Assembly (NCBI RefSeq): GCF_032878975.1
Contig: NZ_CP043875.1
Coordinates: 1,356,370-1,420,369, forward strand
Source of the DNA: Methanoplanus sp. FWC-SCC4
GTDB taxonomy: Archaea > Halobacteriota > Methanomicrobia > Methanomicrobiales > Methanomicrobiaceae
Length of the DNA stretch: 64,000 nt
Direction of reading: 5' to 3'
Part shown: positions 1 to 9,021 of the stretch, piece by piece
Layout of the letters: each line of letters opens with the position of its first letter
Position numbering within the stretch: the stretch's first letter is position 1
Made by a program: the position numbers and the translations under genes
Notes under the pieces: model-generated
The model's input: only the letters and a program-made list of their open reading frames with translations
Databases searched by the model: none
Told to the model about the DNA's origin: nothing

Positions 1-488
1 ATCTGCATAAAGTACCGGAATGATATCTGACACAAAAATCACAGGAACATTTACCACCCCTGATTTTTCTGCTTCCGCACTTATTATTCCATGAATATCG
101 TTTATTGTTTCATTATCAACATCTGCTTTTTCATATATTCCAACAACAATTGTTCCAAGGAGATTATAGCCGTAGGAAATCACAGGCCCTTCAGGATAAA
201 AATAAGGATAAATATCTGAATTGGTATTGTCAACAATACCCTCAACCGTCCTGTACCACTTATGCCGGGATTCATTATCAGAATTACCCAAAATTCCTCT
301 GTATGTCACAACACCATTCTGATCATAAACCGGAACATTACCAAAGGAGATTATAAGCCAATGTGTATAATCCGCCGATACTCCCTTAAAGGCTTCATCA
401 CGAAGTACATCGGCACAGGCAGTTCCAGGTATAAAAGCAACGGATAAAAATAAAATTATCAATGTTCCAAGTTTTAATTTTTAATCAT
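1..488 (-). CDS. secreted protein of unknown function, N-terminal part only, start region frameshifted
   Basis: Reading leftward, a frame stays open from about position 476 to the window edge. It encodes a hydrophobic signal peptide (TLIILFLSVAFIPGTACA) and then an extracellular segment beginning DVLRDEAFKGVSADYTHW; the C-terminus lies outside the window. The only in-frame start is a TTG at 462 inside the signal peptide. An ATG at 488 with a natural N-terminus (MIKK-LKLG) is separated from this frame by one base: the A run read on the minus strand at 478-482 has five A's and six would join the frames. I infer either a sequencing error or a recent frameshift. I do not recognise the family. Confidence 0.55.
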
Positions 489-635
489 AATCCAGCCCCA
501 TAAAATTTCATAAATATCATAGAATTATCAAAGATTTTTATATTTTTTACATTTTATCTTCTTACATTGTCTATATGCTTATAAAAGATAAATCTAACAA
601 AATAATTAGATCAAAAACTAACAAAAAATTAAAGT

Positions 636-1118
636 TTAAATAGAATTTTTCTTTTGGAGATTAAATAACAGAATAATTGTCTGAATTATTATTGCACCAA
701 GTCCGATTGCAAAAAGCAAAAAGAAGGGATCTTCAAAAATAGGAAAAGATAACGGTTTTGAATGCAATCTTGGAATTGTATAATATGTGTAAAGGGCTGC
801 AAAAGCCGTAATATAAGTCAGTGCAGATGACAAAATAACAGAAATTTTCGTATTTTTATCAGGATTTAATATTGCATTTCCCTTGTCAGATATCTCATAA
901 TATATCCATTTATTCTCTGTATCCATAGATTTTACAAGGCCGGATTCTTCTAGTTTCTGAAGGTGGTGATGAGTTGTTGAAGCCCTGAGAGATAGCTCTT
1001 TTGCAAGTTAGGAGTTTGTTTTTCTCCGTGAATTCAGAGATTTCAGAATCTTTATTCTGGTATCAGAAGATAAAATCTCAAAAATATCTTTATCAAGTAC
1101 AACTGTTTCTTCTTTCAC
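636..1118 (-). pseudogene. membrane-anchored ArsR-like winged-helix regulator with an in-frame stop
   Basis: Reading left from a GTG at 1118, one frame encodes a winged helix (about residues 8-65: DIFEILSSDTRIKIL, then LAKELSLRASTTHHHLQKL, the recognition helix) followed by two or three hydrophobic segments. Codon 37 (1008-1010) is TAA, exactly where the helix-turn-helix normally reads KTxSELAKELSL. Without it the product would be 160 residues. An ATG at 926 could give only the C-terminal 96 residues, with no DNA-binding helix. The family is common in methanogens as a membrane-tethered repressor. I call it a pseudogene, or an intact gene with one base error. The neighbouring secreted-protein gene on the same strand may be its former partner. 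Confidence 0.7.
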
Positions 1119-1271
1119 TGAATTTTATTTATAATCGCAATGATATATATCAGGTTCTGTATCCTAAAAATAAAAAAAATCTTAGTTCTTCTCATTAACA
1201 TAAGAAAAATCATATCTAAAAAATCTGCCGGAAAACAAGGAAATTTACGTAATAAACTCTGATTTGAAAGT

Positions 1272-1838
1272 ATGAATTTTAATGGAACATCTCAAAGCGA
1301 AGATAAGTCAAATTCGGCCACCGAGACAAATATCACACTCAACCCCATAGGAATTATAAGAAACAACACCACAAAACCGGTGCTTTTCGCAGATGAAAAA
1401 GGACTAAGAATAAACGGTGACAATAAAGCTGCAATTGAAAACTTTCATGAAGTACACGAAGGAATTTCAGAAATTGTAATAAAAGATGAATTAAGTGAAC
1501 TCCTTGAAGGAATAGAAGACTACTCACATCTCATAATTATTTACTGGGGACACGGAATAACAAAAGAAGGCCGTTCCCTTAAAAGAGTCCATCCAATGGG
1601 AATGCAAAAAAATCCCCTTACAGGAGTATATTCAACATGCAGTCCGGCACGCCCAAACCCCGTTTTGATGACAGTTGTCCGTCTCCAAAAAAGGGAAGGA
1701 AATGTATTAACAGTGTCAGGCCTGGATGCAATCGACAAAAGCCCTGTGATTGATATTAAACCATATGTAAGCAAATTTTACCCACAGGATGATATCAAAA
1801 TCCCCAACTGGATGCAAAAAATCATAGAAGAATATTAA
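1272..1838 (+). CDS. trmO: TrmO/TsaA-family tRNA methyltransferase
   Basis: The product (188 residues) belongs to the TsaA/YaeB family, whose bacterial member TrmO uses S-adenosylmethionine to N6-methylate t6A37 in some tRNAs. The family signature is present: PIGIIRN near residues 25-31, YSHLIIIYW at 84-92, STCSPARPNPV at 121-131 and GLDAIDKSPVIDIKPY at 150-165. Bacterial enzymes usually read ATRSPxRPN at the third motif, so Thr-Cys replaces Thr-Arg here. The first 20 or so residues are polar and not part of the domain. Monocistronic; the next gene is convergent. Family assignment is firm, tRNA substrate inferred. Confidence 0.85.
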   Translation: MNFNGTSQSEDKSNSATETNITLNPIGIIRNNTTKPVLFADEKGLRINGDNKAAIENFHEVHEGISEIVIKDELSELLEGIEDYSHLIIIYWGHGITKEGRSLKRVHPMGMQKNPLTGVYSTCSPARPNPVLMTVVRLQKREGNVLTVSGLDAIDKSPVIDIKPYVSKFYPQDDIKIPNWMQKIIEEY

Positions 1839-1886
1839 AATTATTTCTTTTTTGAGAAAATCATGTATTTAATTTTTTAGAAAATA

Positions 1887-2384
1887 TCAGATTCTCCCGA
1901 ATTTTTTATCCATAAATATACCTTCAGCCGAAATTCCGGTCAGGGTTTTTGTATTTATATCAACATGATAAAAAAAGGATTCTCCGTCCATACAGACACT
2001 CAGCCCATAGATTTCTTCATATGAATTATCAGTGTCACCGTACTTTTTCACATTTATGGATATTGGATACTCCCATTCCAGATTATATTCAGATACCTCA
2101 CTACTGCAAAGATCCCTGACTATAAATTTTCCATCCCCGCTGCCTTCTAAAATCATTTTTTCACTTACAGTGCATAAAACCGAAATGTTCTGCTCAGCAT
2201 CGTAGATATAATGGGAATAATCACTTCCGTATGTTCCTGAAAGAGAATCCATATCCAGCGAAACAAAAGAACCAAATCCCTCAGACAAATCTCCGGAACT
2301 CCCGGAATTGCCCTCCGAAAAACCGGTACAGCCCGAAGAAAACAAAACAAGTACCAAAAATATGACAGAAAGTCCTTTTTCCAT
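1887..2384 (-). CDS. small lipoprotein, unknown function
   Basis: The 165-residue product starts with a lipoprotein signal (MEKGLSVIFLVLVLFSSGC) with the lipobox Cys at residue 19, followed by a Ser/Gly-rich linker (about residues 20-35). The rest is polar with beta-type periodicity and no motif I recognise. It should be exported and lipid-anchored on the outer face of the membrane. Convergent with trmO and divergent from the PsiE-like gene. Confidence 0.6.
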   Translation of the reverse strand: MEKGLSVIFLVLVLFSSGCTGFSEGNSGSSGDLSEGFGSFVSLDMDSLSGTYGSDYSHYIYDAEQNISVLCTVSEKMILEGSGDGKFIVRDLCSSEVSEYNLEWEYPISINVKKYGDTDNSYEEIYGLSVCMDGESFFYHVDINTKTLTGISAEGIFMDKKFGRI

Positions 2385-2529
2385 TCATTAAGGATTGCAT
2401 CAGATCATAATTATCCTTTATGAGATTTTATCCAGGAAAAAGTCAGACTTTAATCAAATCTTCGCCCCCAGGTTTTTGCAAATCCCCTGCATTATTATTA
2501 TAACGGTAAAAAAACAATAAAAGAACAGA

Positions 2530-2967
2530 ATGAATGGAAAAATTCTAAAAGGAATTACGAATATTGAAACAGCAGTTTATTTTGTATTAATGATAATTCT
2601 GACGTTTGTCATCATTTTTTCATTATTTGAACTTGCATTAATGATAATTGAGAAATTATTATATGACAACACACCATACATCCTTGAAGCCAAAGGCATA
2701 CTGCAATTCTTCGAATTCTTCCTGCTAATTTTAATTGGACTCGAACTTATGGAAACAATAAAATCCTTCATTGAAACCAAAAAAATTCAGGTTGAAATAG
2801 TTTTGATTCTTGCAATCATAGCAATATCAAGAAAAATAATTGTAATTGATCCTGCAACGGCATCTGAATTTGAATTAATGGGAATAGGTCTGGTAGTTAT
2901 CGGCCTTACAGCAGGGTATTATTTCATAAAAAAGGCAGATAGTCTCAAATATGCCAAAAAATCATAA
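2530..2967 (+). CDS. PsiE-family membrane protein
   Basis: The 145-residue product has four hydrophobic segments (about residues 17-42, 58-80, 92-108 and 118-135). The order and wording (FEFFLLILIGLELMETIKSFI, then VEIVLILAIIAISRKIIVID) match the PsiE family, named for phosphate-starvation induction in Escherichia coli. The biochemical role of that family is not established. No partner gene adjoins it; the phosphate transporter pair lies about 11 kb away. Family call moderately firm, function unknown. Confidence 0.65.
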   Translation: MNGKILKGITNIETAVYFVLMIILTFVIIFSLFELALMIIEKLLYDNTPYILEAKGILQFFEFFLLILIGLELMETIKSFIETKKIQVEIVLILAIIAISRKIIVIDPATASEFELMGIGLVVIGLTAGYYFIKKADSLKYAKKS

Positions 2968-3085
2968 TGCACTAAAAAAGCATTATCAAAATCCTATTTT
3001 CAAATCCTAATATCAAAGAATAATTTAAAAAATGAAGTTGTTCTAATATTTTTTTAGAATTAAAAATCAGCAGATATTATTTTAA

Positions 3086-4432
3086 TCAGACTCTCCCATA
3101 GACATCCTCAAATCTTACAATATCATCCTCACCGAGATATTCACCAATCTGAACCTCAATAACCTCAAGAGGAATTTTACCATTGTTAAAAAGCCTGTGT
3201 GAAACTCCGGCAGGAACAAAAGTGCTCTGCCCGCGTGTAACAATTTTTGTTTCTCCGTTTAATGTAACCTCAGCAGAACCACTGACAACAACCCAGTGCT
3301 CACTCCTGTGATGATGCAGTTGTAAAGACAAAACATGCCCTTTTTTCACTGAAACCCTCTTTATTTTGAAGAAAGGCTGTGTTTCCAGAACAGTATAAGA
3401 TCCCCAGGGTCTGTTTACGGTCAGATGATACCTTGCAACATCATCGTCCCTATCAAGATACATCTTAACAAGATCCTTTACTGACTCGGAATTGTCAAGA
3501 TTGCAGACCAAAAGTGCATCACCGGAATCAATGACTGCAAGGTTATCAACACCTATAAGTGCAACTTTCTTGTCTTTTGCATGGACAAAATTTCTCTTTG
3601 ATTCTATGAAATCTGCAGGCCCGCAATTTCCGTTTTTGTCATGCTCCTTTATATTATAAATTGACCTGAAACTTCCAAGGTCACTCCACAAAACATCAAG
3701 GGGCATAACAGCAACCCTCTCTGAAAACTCCAAAAGACCATAATCTATTGATACTGATTTTAAAGAATTATAGTCAGGATCGCCATTTGAAAATGCTTCA
3801 TACAATTCAGGCTGATATTTCCCGGTTTCTTTTAAAAATACTTCTGATGAGAACAAAAATATCCCGCTGTTCCAGAGATATCCGTCCTCAACATATTTTT
3901 TGGCAAGAGGCAGATCAGGTTTTTCCTTAAATTCATCAACAAGATATCCCGGAGACAGTTCTTTTCCCGGTTTTATATATCCATACCCGGTATTTGCCTC
4001 GGAAGGATTTATTCCAAAAACAACAATATTTTCTTTTGAAAGAGGAACTGCACTGTTTATTACATCAACTGCACCGTCATCGAGTATATGATCGCTTGGA
4101 AAGACCAGAATATCAGAGTCACCTGATTCAGCACAGATAGTTTTTACTCCCCAGAGTATTGCCGGAAGAGTATTTTTCCCGACAGTCTCCTTTAGCACAT
4201 GCTCTTCTGGTATATTATATCCAAGCTCTTCAATCTGATTTTCCACAATAAAACGATAATTTTCGCCGGTTACGACATATATATCCTCAGGATTTGAAAA
4301 TTTTAGTGAACGCAGCCATGTTTTCTGGAAAAGTGAGTGCGAATTCATATATAAAAACTGTTTTGGATAGGATTCACGGGAAAGGGGCCACAACCTGGTA
4401 CCTACACCGCCTGCAAGAATTATTACCTTCAT
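3086..4432 (-). CDS. manC: mannose-1-phosphate guanylyltransferase / mannose-6-phosphate isomerase
   Basis: Bifunctional type II enzyme of 448 residues. The N-terminal nucleotidyltransferase (about 1-335) opens with the signature LAGGVGTRLWPLSRESYPKQ and has FPSDH near residue 110; it makes GDP-mannose from mannose-1-phosphate and GTP. The C-terminal cupin (about 345-448) begins RPWGSYTVLE and contains the metal-binding run LQLHHHRSEHW and FVPAGVSH. GDP-mannose would feed glycans and glycolipids of the envelope. Full-length for the family. It stands alone, divergent from a lipoprotein gene. Confidence 0.93.
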   Translation of the reverse strand: MKVIILAGGVGTRLWPLSRESYPKQFLYMNSHSLFQKTWLRSLKFSNPEDIYVVTGENYRFIVENQIEELGYNIPEEHVLKETVGKNTLPAILWGVKTICAESGDSDILVFPSDHILDDGAVDVINSAVPLSKENIVVFGINPSEANTGYGYIKPGKELSPGYLVDEFKEKPDLPLAKKYVEDGYLWNSGIFLFSSEVFLKETGKYQPELYEAFSNGDPDYNSLKSVSIDYGLLEFSERVAVMPLDVLWSDLGSFRSIYNIKEHDKNGNCGPADFIESKRNFVHAKDKKVALIGVDNLAVIDSGDALLVCNLDNSESVKDLVKMYLDRDDDVARYHLTVNRPWGSYTVLETQPFFKIKRVSVKKGHVLSLQLHHHRSEHWVVVSGSAEVTLNGETKIVTRGQSTFVPAGVSHRLFNNGKIPLEVIEVQIGEYLGEDDIVRFEDVYGRV

Positions 4433-4586
4433 TATATCGTTTATCTCCGTTTCTGCTGAATGAACAGATTTTCTGTAAAAATTACAGATTATTCAAATTT
4501 TTATTTAATCCCGGGATGCATATAGAGATCTTTTTTAAATATATACTCCCATCAGGATTAATAATGTATTGAAGGAGAACTTTAGT

Positions 4587-4982
4587 ATGAATGCCAAAAC
4601 ACCCTTTGCAGTGCTCGCCATATGCATGATACTTATACTGTTTACTGCCGGATGCACAACAGCCACTGAATCTGAAAAAGAACTTTCAAAGATAACAAAT
4701 TTTGAACATACAGTATCCCCGCCGGAAAAGCATTATCGTGCTGATGATACATGCTACTATGAGTCTTTGGTCGACATCAGAAACAATGCACAAAAAGACG
4801 AAAAAAATGTTATCGTCAGATGTAATCTCATAAACGTCAAAACGGGAGAAATCAGCGATACAGTCACACAATACTTTGAGGTCATAAATGCAGGTGATCA
4901 CAAGGCATTCACTGTAAAACTAAACGGCGACTGCGATTCAGACTATTCAATAGAAATTGAAATATCGGAGGATAAATCATGA
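4587..4982 (+). CDS. small lipoprotein, unknown function
   Basis: I place the start at the ATG at 4587 because AAGGAG at 4572-4577 lies at good ribosome-binding distance; a TTG at 4569 would bury that site. The 131-residue product begins with a lipoprotein signal ending LILFTAGC (Cys at residue 23). The mature part (ESLVDIRNNAQKDEKNVIVRCN, then YFEVINAGDHKAFTVKL) looks like a single immunoglobulin-like beta-sandwich of the kind seen in archaeal surface lipoproteins. Its last codon overlaps the next gene by four bases (ATGA), so the two are translationally coupled. Confidence 0.65.
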   Translation: MNAKTPFAVLAICMILILFTAGCTTATESEKELSKITNFEHTVSPPEKHYRADDTCYYESLVDIRNNAQKDEKNVIVRCNLINVKTGEISDTVTQYFEVINAGDHKAFTVKLNGDCDSDYSIEIEISEDKS

Positions 4983-5644
4983 AAATAACAGGAATATGTG
5001 CAAGCCCAAGAGGAAAAAACAGTAACACCCTTGCACTTGTAAAAGAAGGTCTCAAAGGAGCAAAAGATGCAGGTGCAGAAACAGAATTAATTGACATCTG
5101 TAAAAAAGACATCCGTTACTGCACAGGATGCTCGGTCTGTTATGAAACAGGAAAATGCATTATAAAAGATGACTTTGAAGAGATTTTAGATAAACTTTGT
5201 TCAAGTGACGGGATCATACTTGGATCTCCCAATTATATCAATTCAGTCACAGGCCAGATGAAAACTTTCCTTGACAGGATGGCTGACTGTATCCACTGCC
5301 AGAGACTTCTCGGAAAATACGGATTTTCAGTCTCAACAGCCGGAGGATCAAATTCGGTATTAGTAGCCGGATACCTCAACCAGACACTAAATGTTCTCGG
5401 TGCTGATACAGTGGGACTTGTTTCAATCGACATTGGTGTGGATCCGGATCTGTTTCAGGAAAGCATCGATTATTCATACAATACAGGGATCACTCTTGTA
5501 AATGCCATTAAAGAAAAAAGGGTATATCCGGAACAGAAAAAGTTTCACGATGAAATGAAAAGCAGAATGAAAATGCTGATTCTGGCAAACAAAGATAACT
5601 GGATTCATGAGTACGATTACTGGAAAGATATGGGATGGATTTAA
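4979..5644 (+). CDS. iron-sulfur flavoprotein (Isf family)
   Basis: The 221-residue product has a flavodoxin-like fold: phosphate-binding loop near residues 8-17 (ASPRGKNSNT), GSPNYINSVTGQMKTFLDR for FMN binding, and a late STAGG. It carries the compact cysteine motif of Isf proteins: C48-x2-C51-x2-C54-x5-C60, which binds a 4Fe-4S cluster. Isf proteins of methanogens move electrons between ferredoxin and oxidants such as O2 or H2O2. Overlap with the upstream lipoprotein gene implies one transcript, though a functional link is not obvious. Confidence 0.85.
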   Translation: MKITGICASPRGKNSNTLALVKEGLKGAKDAGAETELIDICKKDIRYCTGCSVCYETGKCIIKDDFEEILDKLCSSDGIILGSPNYINSVTGQMKTFLDRMADCIHCQRLLGKYGFSVSTAGGSNSVLVAGYLNQTLNVLGADTVGLVSIDIGVDPDLFQESIDYSYNTGITLVNAIKEKRVYPEQKKFHDEMKSRMKMLILANKDNWIHEYDYWKDMGWI

Positions 5645-5648
5645 ATCA

Positions 5649-6143
5649 TTATTTTTTTAAGGAGTCAATAAGTCTTTTTTCAAGATTCTTTGCATGTGTC
5701 CCCATCCAGTATAATCTCCGGCAGTTGGGGCACCAGCAAAAATCCTTTCCTATTTTATACCGTGGTGCATAGTCTGAACTTTTTATTTCATCACAGGTTG
5801 CCCTCCGGAGAACCGAATTGCACAAAGGGCAGCGCTTCATTCTGATGCACAATGAATCTTCAATTAAACCTGCCTTATATATCTGCTTCATCTGATCAAG
5901 AACATCGTCTGATAGAAGGTGCAATGCCCCGATATCCGCACCACGTCCTGCGAGCTCCCTGTCACGTGTAAGCAGGAATCTTTTTTCCTTCCTTGCCATC
6001 TCAAGAAGGATGGAATCCTCACGTCTGTTGCCGGATGCAAGAGAGTTTGCACTTTTTGTGTCGTATCCCAAAAACCGAAGATAACGTGCAAGCGGCCCGA
6101 GCATTCTGTCTGTTAAAAACAGACAACATGATGAGGATTTCAT
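5649..6143 (-). CDS. Mut7-C (DUF82) RNase-domain protein
   Basis: The 164-residue product matches Mut7-C: LTDRMLGPLARYLRFLGYD near the start (PIN-like fold, Asp12 a likely metal ligand), LLTRDRELA in the middle, then a zinc ribbon with CPLC and CPNC pairs and the closing run RLYWMGTH. Mut7-C domains are predicted RNases; the substrate is not known for archaeal forms. The gene starts within the last four bases of the radical SAM gene, so both are probably co-translated. Confidence 0.82.
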   Translation of the reverse strand: MKSSSCCLFLTDRMLGPLARYLRFLGYDTKSANSLASGNRREDSILLEMARKEKRFLLTRDRELAGRGADIGALHLLSDDVLDQMKQIYKAGLIEDSLCIRMKRCPLCNSVLRRATCDEIKSSDYAPRYKIGKDFCWCPNCRRLYWMGTHAKNLEKRLIDSLKK

Positions 6144-7153
6144 GGATGAATAACAATCGGGATTTTCTCACCGCATTTCTGACAGTAACTGCCTTTCAAA
6201 TCTACATTACGCTGGTTATAGCCGGAACGCTGAATCAGGAGCGAACCGCATTCATGACAGTATGTGTTGCAGTATTTATGATCCATAACATTTCCAAGAT
6301 AAGGATATTTTATACCCATATCACGTGCTGTTTCATATATTCTCTCAAGAGTCAAAACAGGAGTGGAGGCCACATCAGTCATCTTATAGTCGGGATGAAA
6401 ACGTGTGAAGTGCATCGGGGTATTTTCACCGAGATTTTCCAAAACCCAGGCAATTAATGATTTCACCTCATCTTCGGAGTCGTTAAGTCCCGGAATTACA
6501 AGATTTACGGTTTCAATATGCATCCCAAGTTCTTTTGCAATGATTGTTGCATCCAGAACAGGCTGAAGCTTTGCTCTGCATACCTTATGGTAAAACTTCT
6601 CTGAAAATGCCTTTATATCAACGCGAAACGCATCAAGCATTACAGAAAGTTCTCTTAGTGCCTCCTCTGTCATATATCCGTTTGTAACATAAATCGTACC
6701 AAGATTATTTTTTTTGGCCATCCGGCCCATGTCAAGTGCATACTCATGCCAGATTGTAGGTTCGTTGTATGTCCAGGCTATGCTCTTGCAGTTATTTGCA
6801 ATTGCCTTTAAAACCCCCTTTTCAGGACTAATCTCCTGAAGATAATCAAAGGATGTTGTCTGGGATATCTGCCAGTTCTGACAGTGAAGACACCGGAAAT
6901 TACAGCCGACACCTCCAAGTGAATACACATCTGTTCCGGGAAGATAGTGAAATAGGGGCTTTTTTTCAACAGGATCAACCGCTTCAGCACTTACCATACC
7001 ATAATTTTTTGAAAATAGTTTGCAGCCATTGTTTTCCCTGACGCCACAGATACCGGTTTTATTTTCTCCTATTAAGCACCTGTGACTGCAAAGGTTGCAT
7101 TTTACAAAACCATCCTCCCGGCAGTCATATAAATGAGCTTCATGCATGTCCAA
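6140..7153 (-). CDS. AmmeMemoRadiSam-type radical SAM enzyme
   Basis: The 337-residue product has the radical SAM cluster motif C84-x3-C88-x2-C91 (GCNFRCLHCQNW). N-terminal cysteines CNLCSHRC (19-26) and GICGV follow the pattern of this subfamily, related to pyruvate-formate-lyase activating enzymes. WTYNEPTIWHEY and HFTRFHPDYKM are further family hallmarks, and the C-terminus carries an extra zinc-ribbon-like pair (CHEC, CQKC). The natural substrate is unknown. The usual partners Memo and AMMECR1 are not nearby; the Mut7-C RNase gene is coupled instead. A second ATG two codons in (7147) is also possible. Confidence 0.85.
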   Translation of the reverse strand: MDMHEAHLYDCREDGFVKCNLCSHRCLIGENKTGICGVRENNGCKLFSKNYGMVSAEAVDPVEKKPLFHYLPGTDVYSLGGVGCNFRCLHCQNWQISQTTSFDYLQEISPEKGVLKAIANNCKSIAWTYNEPTIWHEYALDMGRMAKKNNLGTIYVTNGYMTEEALRELSVMLDAFRVDIKAFSEKFYHKVCRAKLQPVLDATIIAKELGMHIETVNLVIPGLNDSEDEVKSLIAWVLENLGENTPMHFTRFHPDYKMTDVASTPVLTLERIYETARDMGIKYPYLGNVMDHKYCNTYCHECGSLLIQRSGYNQRNVDLKGSYCQKCGEKIPIVIHP

Positions 7154-7347
7154 AACCTGATCTCTCTTTGATCACTCAATGGTATTTGATTTTTTTGAGT
7201 AATATTAAAATATCAAAGATCTAAAGAACAGCATTTAAAAAAATTTAGAAAAACGGGTTTTTAAAATCACTTTTTACAGTAATCAATATCAGTTACCAGG
7301 ATCTTTAGAAAGAATATATGCTATTGGATACAATATTTTTGTCTGGT

Positions 7348-8052
7348 ATGAAAAAAATTGTTATATCGCTTGGCGGTTCTATTCTCGTTCCATCGCTTGA
7401 ATCAAATAACATCTCCAAATATGTGGATGTTTTAAAGGAATTATCAAAAAAATACCAGATCTTTGTTGTAATTGGAGGCGGCGGAGAAGCCAGACGATAC
7501 ATCAATGTTGCGCGATCACTCTGTATAGATGAGGCAACATCTGATGAACTCGGGATTATGGTCACAAGGATAAATGCATCTCTTCTTGCATGGGCTCTTG
7601 GAAATTATGCACACCCCTGCATTCCGGAGAATTACACCCAGGCCCTTTCATATGCCGAGTCAGGTAAAATTGTGATAATGGGAGGAGTGACTCCCGGACA
7701 GACGACTGATGCAGTATCAGCAGTGCTTGCAGAAAGGACAAAGGCTGATCTTTTAATCAACGCAACTTCTGTTGACGGAATATATTCAGCAGATCCAAAG
7801 AAAAAACCAGACGCTGAAAAATTTGATAAGATGACACCCGATGATCTTATTGAGATCGTTTCAGGTGGAAGAATGAATGCGGGCTCCAACAATGTAATTG
7901 ATCTTGTAGCTGCCAAAGTGACACAGAGAAGTGGCATTCCCATGGTTGTTTTACAGGGCACAGACATTGATAATCTCAAAAATGCACTTATATCAGGCGA
8001 ATTCACAGGAACCACAGTAAGTTATTCCAAAGAAAAGCCACTTCCATTATAG
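7348..8052 (+). CDS. pyrH: UMP kinase (archaeal type)
   Basis: Amino-acid-kinase-fold enzyme that phosphorylates UMP to UDP. I start it at the ATG at 7348 (MKKIVISLGGSIL), the N-terminus archaeal UMP kinases show; an ATG at 7318 would add ten residues with no family counterpart. Length is then 234. VVIGGGGEARRYI is the glycine-rich nucleotide loop, and GVTPGQTTDAVSAVLAE and NATSVDGIYSADPKK complete the signature. Divergent from the radical SAM gene; tRNA-Pro follows. Confidence 0.9.
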   Translation: MKKIVISLGGSILVPSLESNNISKYVDVLKELSKKYQIFVVIGGGGEARRYINVARSLCIDEATSDELGIMVTRINASLLAWALGNYAHPCIPENYTQALSYAESGKIVIMGGVTPGQTTDAVSAVLAERTKADLLINATSVDGIYSADPKKKPDAEKFDKMTPDDLIEIVSGGRMNAGSNNVIDLVAAKVTQRSGIPMVVLQGTDIDNLKNALISGEFTGTTVSYSKEKPLPL

Positions 8053-8119
8053 TGTTTTATAATAATATTAAATCGGCACCTTTTTTTACCCAGGCACTGA
8101 CATATATGATGTCGCAAGC

Positions 8120-8194
8120 GGGGTAGTAGGGTAGCCTGGTCCATCCTAGAGCGTTTGGGACGCTTTGACGGCAGTTCGAATCTGCCCTACCCCA
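8120..8194 (+). tRNA. tRNA-Pro (anticodon TGG)
   Basis: A full cloverleaf folds by eye: acceptor GGGGTAG (8120-8126) with CTACCCC (8187-8193), anticodon stem GAGCG/CGCTT around loop TTTGGGA with anticodon TGG at 8156-8158, and T-arm GGCAG-TTCGAAT-CTGCC. Discriminator A at 8194; CCA is not encoded. No intron. The nth start codon is only ten bases past the 3' end, so the two are either one transcript or very tightly packed. Confidence 0.95.
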
Positions 8195-8204
8195 TTCTGG
8201 TTTT

Positions 8205-8852
8205 ATGCATTCAAAAACTGCATGCAAAATTTATTCTGTTCTCGCCAAAATTTATCTAAATAAAGATACTAAACTGAATTTTCTTGATTTTGACAATCCA
8301 TACCAGATTCTTATTATGACAATTCTGTCTGCACAAACAACGGACAAAACCGTGAACTCAATAAAAGGCAGACTTTTTGAAAAATATCCGGGGCCCGAAG
8401 ATCTTGGCCATGCAAATCAGGAAGATGTTGAAGAGATTATCAAAAGCACCGGTTTTTACCACGCAAAGGCAAAAAATATCATCTCTTCCTCAAAGATGAT
8501 TTGCAGTGACTTCAACTGCGAAATACCAAAAACAATATCTGAACTTACAAAGCTTCCGGGAGTCGGAAGAAAAACGGCCAATATTGTCCTGAATCATGCA
8601 TTCCGAATCAATGAAGGCATCGCAGTAGACACGCATGTAAAAAGGGTCGCTTTTAGAACAGGTATGACAGAAAATACTGATCCTAAAAAAATAGAAACTG
8701 ATCTGACAAACCTGTTCCCAAAATCAACCTGGGAAAAAATAAATTTTCTCCTCATTTCACATGGAAGAGCAGTCTGCGATGCAAAAAAACCGGCATGTGA
8801 TAAATGCGAAATAAAGGATTTATGCAGATATTATATGGAAAAAAGTACCTGA
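8205..8852 (+). CDS. nth: endonuclease III (DNA glycosylase/AP lyase)
   Basis: The 215-residue base-excision repair enzyme removes oxidised pyrimidines. Seen: helix-hairpin-helix LPGVGRKTANIVL with the catalytic Lys, the catalytic Asp in VDTHVKRVAFRTG, and a C-terminal 4Fe-4S loop C-x6-C-x2-C-x5-C (CDAKKPACDKCEIKDLC). Full length for the family. The ATG lies ten bases downstream of tRNA-Pro. Confidence 0.93.
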   Translation: MHSKTACKIYSVLAKIYLNKDTKLNFLDFDNPYQILIMTILSAQTTDKTVNSIKGRLFEKYPGPEDLGHANQEDVEEIIKSTGFYHAKAKNIISSSKMICSDFNCEIPKTISELTKLPGVGRKTANIVLNHAFRINEGIAVDTHVKRVAFRTGMTENTDPKKIETDLTNLFPKSTWEKINFLLISHGRAVCDAKKPACDKCEIKDLCRYYMEKST

Positions 8853-9021
8853 GAAACAATCTTTCAGGGATAAGTTAATTAAAACAGCAATGTCATTTTC
8901 ATCTAAAATGGTAATTAAAGCAAATTTTTCACATTTTCACACATTCATGACAGTGAATCAGAACATGAATTTAACAGTTATAATTCTTACAAAAAAGTGT
9001 TTTGGATGAATAATACAGGAT

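Noticed and set aside
1008-1010. Recoded stop (pyrrolysine or selenocysteine) in the winged-helix regulator
   Set aside because: Pyrrolysine uses TAG and selenocysteine TGA; this codon is TAA.
4294-4572. Plus-strand gene overlapping the 5' end of manC
   Set aside because: It is the complement of a well-conserved manC segment and has no motif.
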